Assembly: GCF_900107245.1 (NCBI RefSeq)
Contig: NZ_FNPG01000020.1
Span: 1-64,000 of the forward strand
Direction of reading: 5' to 3'
Source of the DNA: Lachnobacterium bovis DSM 14045
Lineage (GTDB): Bacteria; Bacillota; Clostridia; Lachnospirales; Lachnospiraceae
DNA: 64,000 nucleotides
Shown here piece by piece: positions 35,101 through 47,100 of the stretch (position 1 is its first letter; each line of letters opens with the position of its first letter). Under the pieces are notes generated by a model. It ran no database searches, was not told the origin of the DNA, and saw only the letters and a list, made by a program, of their open reading frames with translations. The translations under genes were made by a program, and so were the position numbers.

Positions 35101-38100
35101 AAGAAATTGTTTTATCAGTTTTTAAAGAAGTAATTGGAAACGAAGAACTAGGAATGGAAGATAATTTCTTTGAAGAAGGCGGAGACTCAATTAAAGCAAT
35201 CAGAATTGTTGCCAAGTTGAAAGAAAAAAATATTTTTATAACAGTTAAAAATATAATTCAATCAAGCACATTAAGAGAGATTTGTAAGAATATCGAAAGC
35301 GTTAAGGATGCAAATACAAAGTCTTTAGAAAAAGAAATAAAAATTGAAAAACGTGATAAGACTATAAAGTATTTACCACTGACTGATATTCAAAAAGAAA
35401 TCTATATAGGTGCGAAATTAGATTCGCAAGGAATTGCTTATAACGTACCAATGATAGTAAAATTCAAAAAAGAATTAAATGAAGAAAGAGCAAATTCTGC
35501 TGTAAATGAATTATTAAGAACACATGCATCGCTAAGAACGGCATTTATAACTGTGGACGATGAATTAATGCAATGCTATAGAGATGTAGAAGAGTACGAG
35601 TTAAAAATTGACGAGTATGCAACAATAGAGGATGCTTTTAAAAAGTTCCTTAAACCATTTGATTTAGAAAATGATTTATTATTCAGAATGGAAATTGCAA
35701 AAGTAGATGACGCGGAATATTTGATGTTTGATTCGCATCATATTGTTGTTGATGGTATTTCCATGAATATTTTATTCGATGAGTTTATCAAACTATATAA
35801 TCGTGAAAAACTTGAGAATACTACAATTGATTTTGATGATTATATTAAGTGGGAATCTGATGATGAATCAAAAACTGTCAAAGAAAAAGATTTGCAATAT
35901 TGGGAAAAAGTTTTTGAAGATGGTGTGGAGAAAAATTTAATCCCAGCTGATTATGAAAGAAGTGGAGAAATCAGCAATGAAGGAAAAACTGTCTATAAAA
36001 GAATTGATGGAGAACTTTTTGAAAAAATAAATAGTTTTTGTAGTAAGAATAAAGTTACACCATTCGTTCTTTTAATGGGTGCTTATAGCGTATTAGTGTA
36101 TAAGCTTACTTCAGCAAACGAATTAATCATAGGTGTTCCAACTTCTGGAAGATTTGTGGAAAGCACAAGTGATATGGTTGGTATGTTTGTATCAAGTTTA
36201 CCATTCAAGGTAAATGTTGATTCGAAAGAAGATTTTGTAAGTCTTGTAAATGGTGTTGGTGATAATCTTTTTGAAATCTTACAGCATCAAAATTGTACAT
36301 TAAATCAGATTGCAAGTCGTTTAGATTTAAAAGCTGAGAATGGACAAAATCCATTTTTTGCAACAATGTTTGGTGTAAATGATATTGAAAATGCTAAAAA
36401 TCCTGATTTTGAACTCGTTGATTTTGAACAGAATCAGGCAAAATTTGATATAACATTTGATGCTAATAGAGTAGATGACAATTGGGAATTAGTTCTTAGA
36501 TATAATAAAAAATTGTATAAGAATGAAAAGATGATTCAGTTTTTAGAAAGATATGTAAAAATCGTTGAACAGGTAATGGAAAATCCAAATATTAAGGTAA
36601 GCGATATTTCTATTCTTTTAGAAGCTGAAAAAAATAAATTGTTATTTGAGTATAATGACAACAAAATTGATTTTGAAAGAAAAGATTCAAATGTTGTTAC
36701 ACTTTTCCATGAACAGCTAGAAAAGAATCCAAATTCTGTTGCGGTTGCCTTTAAAGGAAACTATTTGACATATAGACAGTTGGATGATTATTCAAATATA
36801 CTTGCAGATCAACTTGTTTCAAAAGGAATTGGCAGAGGAATAATTCTTCCTATTTTAACTGAACGTAGTATTGAAATGTTAGTAATGGAGTTGGCAATTA
36901 TAAAGACAGGTGCAGCATTTTGTCCAATGGATCCAGCATGGCCTATAGAAAGAAAAAATCTTATCTGTAATAGATTAGATGCCAAATTTATTTTGACAGG
37001 ACCTGGATGCTATAATGCTCTAATAAAAAATATGCAAGTTAAGTTAAGTGACATTAAAGAAACTATGCAAAAACACCTAGGTGAAAAAAATGATTCAACT
37101 TCAAGAAGAGTTTATGATGGGGCAGATATCAAAGGAACGGATACTTTTTATGTTATCTATACCTCAGGTTCAACTGGCGAACCAAAGGGTGTAGTTGTTC
37201 CATATAATGGAATCATAAATCGTTTAATGTGGATGAATCAGACACTTGGAATGAAGGCTTGCTCAAGTGTATTATTGACTACAAATTATGTGTATGACAG
37301 TTCAATCTGGCAATTTTACTGGCCTTTAATAAACGGAGGTAAATCAGTAATTCCAGGACCACAAGATATGTTAACAGCTGATTATCTTTTGGAAATTATT
37401 GAAAAGGAAAAGATAGGAATTGTTGACTTTGTACCTTCAGTTTTCAACACAATTGTTGAAGGTATGGAGAGCATGGAGGATAAAAGTCATGCATTAGATA
37501 GTTTAGTGTGGGTAATTCTTGGTGGTGAAGAAATCAAACCCAAAGCTGTAAATAGATTTTTGACTATTTTTCCACATATGAAATGCATAAACTTGTATGG
37601 TCCGACAGAAGCAAGTATTGGATGTATTTACAAAGCGCTTACAGGAAATAAAAATACAACAATTCCAATAGGAAAGCCAATCTCAAATGTTGATATATTG
37701 ATTTTGGATAAAGATATGAATCCAGTTCCAGAGGGCATTTGCGGAGAAATTTATATTGGTGGAGTTTGTCTTGCGGATGGTTATAAAGGAGATAAAAAAC
37801 GAACAGATTTGAGTTTTATTCCTAATCCATTTAAAGAGATAAAGAGTGATAGACTTTACAAGACAGGTGACCTTGCAAAGTGGGATGAAAATGGGGATAT
37901 TTTCTATCTTGGACGAAGCGATTCTCAGGTGAAAATCAGAGGATTTAGAATTGAACTTCAAGAAATTGAAGCTAAGATTTTGCAATATCATAAAGTCAAA
38001 GAGTGTATAGTTTTAGCGGTTGAAAGAAGTAAAGATGATAAAGTTTTATGTGCATATATAGTTGGTGAAGCTAGCGAGGCAGAGATTAAAGACTTCCTTA

Positions 38101-41100
38101 CAGCAGAACTTCCTGGATATATGGTTCCATCTTATTATATAAAAATTGATAAGATTCCAATCAGTGCATCAGGAAAAGCTAATAGAAAAATACTTCCAAA
38201 ACCTGATTTTTCAGTAAAAAAAAATAAAGTGATTGCGCCACAAAACGAGATTGAAAGTAGAATTCTTAGTGCGTGGAAGAAAGTTTTAAAAGAAGAATCA
38301 ATTAGTACAGATGATAATTATTTTGAAATTGGTGGAGATTCAATTAAGGCTCTACAGATAGTTTCAATTTTAAGACGTGACAATATAGAATTTACCATGC
38401 CAATGTTGTTTGCAAATCCTACTGTAATGCAACTTGCAAAGGTAGTTGATGTTAAGGATACTAAGCAAAATATTAAAGCAAATGCAAGTAATAATTTGAA
38501 TAGTAGTCAAAATAGTGATTTTAATGGAAAGCTAAAGCTTTCGCCAATTCAAAAACGTTACTTTAAAAAATATGATGCAAATAAGCATTTTAATCAGGCT
38601 GTAATGCTTGAAAATAGAAAGCTTTGGGATAAAGAAATTCTTGAGACAGTGATACAGGCTGTTGCCAAAAAACATCCTATGTTAAGAGCGACATTTGAGT
38701 TAAAAGAAGACAATACAGTTGTGCAGACAATCTTGCCAAAAGAGGATTTTATAAGTGAAATCAATGTTGTGGATTTAGTAGGTACTAAGGATTTTAAAGC
38801 GCTAGATTTGAATAATGCTGTTAATGATGAGAATGTAATAGATCCAAAAATAATAGATGATCTTCAAAGAAGATTAAATCCATTTGAAAAAACATTCGAA
38901 TGCAGTCTTATCGGAGTAGGAAAAGATGCAACAAAATACAGATATTTATTTGTAGCATTAAACCACTTAGTAATAGATGCTGTATCATTAAGAATTTTAA
39001 TTAAAGAAATAATTAGCGTATATCAAATGATTGAGGAACGTGAAAACATCAGCAAAAAAAATGATGGAATGTCTGATGAGATTTCAAATCTTCTTGGAGT
39101 TGAGCATAAGAGTTATAAAGACTTTGTTATGTCATTAAATGATGCAAAAGATAAATATCATTTTACAAAATATAATGATTATTGGAATCAAGTAGATGCA
39201 AAAAAAGCAAAATTAGATTCTAAGAGTACATTAAAAAGCAAGATGACAGATTATTATTTTGAAAATCAAAAAAATGTATCATTTACATTAGACAGTGATA
39301 TAACAGATTCTATTTTAACAAAAGCAAATAAAGCTTATGACACTAAAGCGGAAGACTTGATATTAACAGCGTTTGTTAAAGCTCTTAAAGAAACGAAAGT
39401 TGATGATTCGGCTGATATTGTTGTTGATATGGAAGCTATGGGACGTAATGTAACAGGAAATGAAGCAGATTTTGCAGAGACAGTTGGCTGGTTTACAGCT
39501 ATTTATCCTGTAAGCATAAATAGTAATTTCCACAATCTAAATCAGCAGCTTGTAGAGGTTAAAGAACAACTAAGAGCAGTTCCGGATAAAGGAGTTGGTT
39601 ACCAACTATTGTCGTATGATGTTGAATGTAAGAACACTAAAAACTGTGAAATATCAAATGAAACTTTATATCAGGATGCTAGATATTGCTTTAACTATCT
39701 TGGAGATTTGACTCTTACAGAGAATGACAAGGATATCAGACTTTGTGAAATATCAAATGCAAGTATGATTCATCCTAAAAATAAGGTTCCATATGCGATG
39801 AGTTTTACGGCATTTGTTAAAGATAATAGATTAACAGTTTCTGTCGATTACGATAAAAACACATATGAAGAGATAAAAATAGATGAGTTTAAGAATAAAG
39901 TTGAAGCAGTTTTAGAAGAACTTAGTGTTAAACTTGTCGAGCAAAAAAATAATATAAAAACACCATCTGATTTTTGTAGATTAAAAGGCAATAGATTTGG
40001 CATGAATCAGTTGCAAAAGATCTATGAAATAGCAGGAAAAGATATTGAAAAAATCTATCCATTGTCCCCAACTCAGGAAGGTATGCTTTTCCATTCTATT
40101 AAAGATAATGGAAAGGGCGCATATTTCGAGCAAAACTATTTGACGATAAAGGGTGACATAAGTTTTGAAAATCTAAAAGAGGCATATAAAAAAGTAATTG
40201 AAAATAATGATATTTTTAGAACTGTATTTTTATATGACAATTTAGAATCAACTTATCAGGTTGTAAAATCTGCACAAGCAATGGATTATATTTTTGAAAA
40301 AGAAGATATAAGTAAAGAGCCTAAAGAAAATCAAAATCATATAATTGCATCATATTGCAAAGAGGACAAGCAAAGAGGTTTTGATCTTCAAAGAGGACCT
40401 TTAATGAGAGTTAAGGCATTTAAAACAACTGAAAATGTATGGAAACTTGTGTGGAGTGATCACCATATATTAATGGATGGTATGTGTCTTGCAATGTTAC
40501 TTGATAAGTTTACAGCTTATTACAATGCTTTATGTGAAGGCGCAGAAATAATTGATGATAAAGTTTTTCAGTATGAAGATTATATTGTATGGCTTGAAGA
40601 TCAGGATATTTCTAAAGCTAAAGAGTATTGGAAAAATGAAGTAATTGATTTTGAAAAAACAAAAGAATTATATAAAGGCGGAGCTAAAGATGATACAACT
40701 CAAAATGAATATAAGCAACACTTAGAAAAGGATGTTGTAAATAAATTACAAAGAATTGCTTCTAAAAATGGTGTTACATTAAATGCTTTAATGCAGGCAG
40801 CATGGGCAATTACACTTATGAGATATAAAGATACCAAAGACGTAATTTATGGTTCAGTTGTATCAGGTCGTTCAGTACCTATTGCTGATGTTGACAAAAT
40901 GATTGGTTTATTTATTAGTACATTACCAATTAGAATTAAAGCAGCTAAAGATGCAGTATTTGTTGATGTAGCAAAACAAATGATGGAAAAATGTGCAAAT
41001 GCTGAGATTAATAGTTATTGCCCATTATCAGAGATTCAGAAGTTTACAGAGTACGGAAGTACATTATTTGATCATATTTTTGTATTCGAAAACTTTGATT

Positions 41101-44100
41101 TCTTAAATGCAAATAATTCGGATCCAAAATCTGCTAAGGCAGATCAAAATGCTAATAGAGAAGTTTCAGATTTGAATAAAGATTTGAGTAATAAAAATGG
41201 ATTTGAAATTATAGAAACAGCAGCTAATGAGTCTACAAATTACGATTTAACAGTTGTTGTAGTACCAAGAGAAGAAATGCGAATTAGTTTCATGTATAAA
41301 AAATCTATTTTTACAGATGATTTCATGAAACAGCTTATGCGTCATTATATAAATGTAATTAATCAAGTTGTAGAGAATGAAGAGATTTCAATTGATGAAA
41401 TTGAAGTGCTTGATAAGTCTGATTATGAAAAAATTAATTGCAAAGAGGCATTTGAAATTGGTTTCCCAGATGAGTCAATTGTGGAAATGTTTAATAAACA
41501 AGTGTCAAAATATCCTGAGCGAATTGCAATTCAATATGAAAATGAAAAATATACTTACAGAGAAGTAGATGAATTTTCTAATAAAATTGCAAATACCTTG
41601 CTTGAAAAAGGCATACAACAAGAAGATATTATTGGAATTTTAATGCCAAAAAGTGCAGTTGCAATTATGGTAGCCATTGGTATTTTAAAAGCAGGCGGAG
41701 CGTATATGCCTATAGATCCAAGTTATCCTAAAGAGCGAATTGATTATATGATTAGTGATAGTAATGCAAAATTCGTTTTGATAGATAAAGATAATTTTGG
41801 AGTAGAAGATACAATCGACATCCAAAAAGATTTATCAGATAATATCGGTGCAGTTAATGTTGAAGTAACAGCAGATAATCTTGCTTATATTATTTACACA
41901 TCAGGAACAACAGGAAAATCAAAAGGAACAATGATCACTCATAGAAATGTTGTAAGATTATTTGTGAATGATAAATGTTTATATGATTTTAATGAAAAAG
42001 ATGTTTGGGTTATGTTCCACTCATTTAGTTTTGATTTCTCTGTATGGGAGATGTATGGAGCCTTATTATTTGGTGGAAAACTAATAATCATTACAAAAGA
42101 TTTTGCAAGAGATACTTATAAATTTGTAAGACTATTAGAAAGTGAAAAAGTTACTGTATTAAACCAGACACCATCAGCATTTAATGCGCTTTCACTTCAA
42201 CTTGAGATGGAACCTTCGGTTGAACTTAAAGTCAGATATTTGATTTTTGGTGGAGAAAAATTACATCCAGCAGTACTTAAATATTTTCACGAAAGATTTA
42301 GTTCTTGTAAGATTGTCAATATGTATGGAATTACAGAAACTACGGTCCACGTTACATATAAAGAGATAACAGATTACGAGATTAAAGAAAACGTTAGTGA
42401 TATTGGTGTTCCTATTCCAACACTTGGACTTACACTTGTAGATTCTAGACTAAGACCAGTACCTATGGGTATGCAAGGCGAAATTGTAGTCTGGGGTCAT
42501 GGAGTTTGTAGAGGTTATTTAAACAGACCAAAGCTTACAGCTGAGAGATTTGTAGAGAGTAAGAATAATATTTTTAACCCTTACGATAAGGAGAAAAAAG
42601 AAGATTCATTAAGAATATATCGAAGCGGTGATGCAGGTAGATACATTGAAAATGGGCTTGAATATCTAGGGCGTATTGACCAGCAGGTTAAGATTAGAGG
42701 TCATAGAATTGAGCTTGGAGAAATCAAAAATTGTATTTTAAAACACAGTAAAATTGAAGATGGCGTAGTAATTGTACATTCAGATTTAGATGATAATAAG
42801 TCTATTGTAGCTTACTATCAGTTGAAAAATGGATTAAATCTTGAGGCGCATGAACTCAGAGAATTTGTAGAAGAACAACTTCCGGCCTATATGATGCCTG
42901 CTCATTTTATTGAAATAGATAAGATTCCATTAAACATTAATGGAAAAGTAGATAAGAAGAGTCTTCCAAAACCAGATATGGTTGCTCATAATAACACATT
43001 TGAAAAACCAGAAACTGATTTTGAAAAATATATTGCAGGTATTTGGGAAGAAGTACTTAATTTTGCACCAATAGGATTAAATGATAATTATTTTGAAGTA
43101 GGAGGAGATTCAATCAAAGTAATTAAAATTTTATCAAGAGTACATGCAGATGGATATCATTTTGAAGTTGGAGATTTATTTGCACATCCAACAATCAAAG
43201 AATTCAAAAACTACGTAAGTCGCAATGAAAATGTGTATTCGCAGGATGAGATTTTTGGAAAAGTAAAACTTACTGCTATACAAGAAAAGATTGCAATGGA
43301 TGATAAGGCAAAGACGAACCAGTACAATCAAATGATTTTACTAAAATCAGAAAATAGATTAGATGTTGTGGCATTGCAGAAATCACTAAAAGAATTAGTA
43401 AGTCATCATGATGCTTTAAGAAGTGTTTATGTTGAGAGTGTGGATGCGAATAATGTAAGTGCAGGTAAAACGGATAATATTACATATGAAGAAGATATAA
43501 GAAGTTATGACAAGTACTTAGAAATCAGAAAAGTAAGTGATATTTCCAATATTGATTTTGTAAATGTAGTAGATATAACAACGCAAGAAACAATTTCAGA
43601 TTCGTCAGGAGAAAAAGGAACAGACATTGTTAGAATCGAAGAAATCTGCGCTAAAGAGCAAGAAAAAATCAATTTAGGAAGTGACAAATTATACAGCGTG
43701 ACTCTGATTAAGACAAAAGAGAATGATTATATTTTCTTTGTTATTCATCATATGGTCGTAGATGTTGTATCTTGGAACGTAATTTTAGAAGATTTTGTAA
43801 ATCTTTATAAAGCATCAATTGAAGGTAAAGCTATTAAGCTTCAAGATAAAACAATGTCAACAAAAGAATATAGTGAGTTCCTATATTCGAATGAATTAAA
43901 AGAAGAAGTTAAGCAATGCTATGAAGTTATCTGGAAAGAAATTGCGTCTTCTAGAAATTCAGCACAAGAAAAACAAATCTGGAATACAACAGATTATGGA
44001 AGTTTTAAAGATACTAAGGAAATTGAATTTGATATTAATGGAAATATTTTTGATGAACTTAGAATGAAATCATTAGAAATCACTTCTGCAAACGTAGAAG

Positions 44101-47100
44101 AAACACTAGTTGCAGTTACAGCTAAAGCAGTTGCTAAAGTAAGCAACAAAAAGCAGATAGCTTTTGCAATGGAAAGCAGTGGACGTTTTGCAAAAGACAA
44201 AGATATTGAAGTATCAAGAACTGTTGGATGGTTTACTTCAATCTATCCTATGAATGTAAGTGTAAAAGCAAATCCTCTTGAACAAATATGTTTAGTAAAA
44301 GAGAGTAGAAGAAAAATAAAAGATATTGAATACACTTATAATTTAGTAGCTAAAGAAAACACAGATATTTTTGTTAGACCACAGATAAGCTTTAACTATC
44401 TAGGAAGAATAGATGAAGTAAAAGGTGAATTTGATATTGTAAATATTTCAAATAAATCAGCAATAGGAAATGAAATTAGTCGTGACTATGCAGTTGATAT
44501 TAGTTGTAAGGTAGTTGGAAAAGAAAACGATATGCGTTTGCATTATACAATTGCCTATAGTGATGGTATTGTGGATGAATCATGGGCACAGGAAGTGAAG
44601 GCACAGATCGAAGAAACAATTAAAGCTTGCACTAATGCATTTGAAGAATCACTTTCACTAGGTCAGACTAGAATGATAACTCCATCAGATTTTGCAATTG
44701 ATTTAAGTATGGATGAGTTAGAATACCTAAATGCCATTTATGGAAATAAAGCAATTGATTATGTGAAGATGACTCCAATGCAAAAAGGTATGTTGTATCA
44801 TGTGGTTTCAAATCCAAACGATGATGCATATTACGAGAACTTTGGCATGAAAATAAGTGGTGATTTTTCACTGGAAAAAATAAGAACAGCATTTGTTTTA
44901 GTTGGAGAAAAATATCCTACACTAAGAACAGCATTTGTAAATGAAAATATTAGTGAGCCTGTACAAGTGATTTTAAATAAAGCTAATTTAGACATTGATA
45001 TTGTTGATGCAAGAGAGAAGTCTGTAGCAGAAATAGAATCAATGAAATACGATTTTGACAAAAAAGCATTTGTTCCTGAAAAGGGAATCCTTTCAAGAGT
45101 AATGTTGATACAGCTAGAAAAAGATTCCTATGAAATTGCTTGGAAATTCCATCATTTGATTTTAGATGGATGGTCAATGTCACAGATTTTAGAAGAAATC
45201 TTTAAGACATATATCAAGCTTTTAGAGCAAGAAGAATTAGATAATATTGGCTTAAATGAATTAAGTACAGATGTTTATAGATACATTGGAAAACAAAATC
45301 GCTATTATGCTAAAGAATTCTGGAAGAATTATTTAGCAGGAAGAAACTTAAATACAAAGATTGCTTTTGAAAAATTAAGAATAGAAGAGTCAAGCAATAA
45401 TAAAAATGAAACAAACGAAAATAGAGAGTTTGATTTCTATGTTGACAAAGAAACTACTAAAGAGCTAGTAAAGGTAGCAGGTAAGAATGTAACACTAGCA
45501 TCAATTGTAATTTCAGCCTGGGGCTTATTGCTTCAGATGACAACAGTTGAAGAAGAAGCAGTATTTGGTAATGTTGTATCCGGAAGAAGTATGCAATTAG
45601 AAGGCGTAAATTCTGCTGTAGGTATGTTTATAAATACTATTCCTGTGTGTACTTCATTACAAGAAAATGAAACATTTGTTGATTCAGCTAAGAGATTACA
45701 GGGTGATTTGGTAAATGCAGAAAGATATTCATATTATCCATTATATGAAATTCAATCAGATATTAACAAAGGAAATCCTATCATTAGTCATACAGTTGCT
45801 TTTGAAAACTATCCGGTTAATGAAGTTTTAAAAGAAGGCTTATCAAGTGGAAACAACAATGGATTTAAAGTAGAAGACGTTGCCTTAAAAGAACATACAA
45901 ATTATGGAATAGGTGCAGTCTTTACACCAGGCGAAAGATTAAAACTTAATTTAACATATAAAGCTAGCGTTCTAAGAGACGAAGATTGTAAAAAACTTGG
46001 AGATGCATTCTGCTATTTAATTAAGCAGATAGCATATAATCCAGAGATAAAAATTCAGGACATCAAGTTACTAGATGAAAAGAGCGAGCTTGAATTAGTG
46101 AAGGATTATCAGGTAAACCAGGATACGATTTCACTTATGGATCAGTTTAAAAATGTTGTAAACAAATATCCAGACAGTGTAGCTGTAAAAGATGAAGTTT
46201 ATGCTTTTACATATAAAGAACTTGATGAGATTACAAATGCCCTTGCGTATAACTGCGTAAAAGAAGGCATCCAAACAAAAGATGTAGTAGCACTTATGTG
46301 TAAACCAAGTGTTTCTCAAGCTTTGGGAATTATTGGTATTATGAAATCAGGTGCAATTTATCTACCAGTAGATACTTCGTTGCCAACAGAAAGAATCAAA
46401 TATATGTTAAAAGATTCTAACGCAAAACGTATTGTAACAGATGCATCGTTAGTTGATATGGTAAGTGAATTTGATTTGCCAATTACAATAATTGATTCTA
46501 AAGAAAGAAAAGATAGCCTAGGTAACGTACCTGATAGTGGTACTTTAATTTCTAGAACAGATTTGGCTGATGATAAGGAAGATAGATTAGATAAAGATGG
46601 ATTGAATGAGGGCGCATATATTATTTATACTTCAGGAACTACAGGAAAACCAAAGGGTGTTTTAGTTTCTAAGAAAAATATAGCAGGTGCAATTGCATGG
46701 AGAAGCAAAGAGTATAAGTTAGATACAACGGATTCAATTTTACAGTTGTTCTCATATGCATTCGACGGATTCATGACAAGCTTTTTTACACCAATTGTTT
46801 CTGGCGCAAAAGTAGTATTCATCGAGAACGTGCTTGATGTTAATAAGATAGGTAAAATTATTGAAACTGAAAAAATCACACACTTTATTTCAGTGCCAAT
46901 GTTATGCCAGACAATTTTTGAAAACATGACAACAGAACAATTAAAGAGCCTTAGAATCATTACAACAGCAGGTGATAGATTAGGTGAAAAAACATATCAA
47001 ATCATCAAAGAAAAAAATGCAGATGTTGAGATAGTAAATGAGTATGGACCAACAGAATGTACAGTTGTATCTACTATTAAGAGAAATGTTACCTTAGAGG

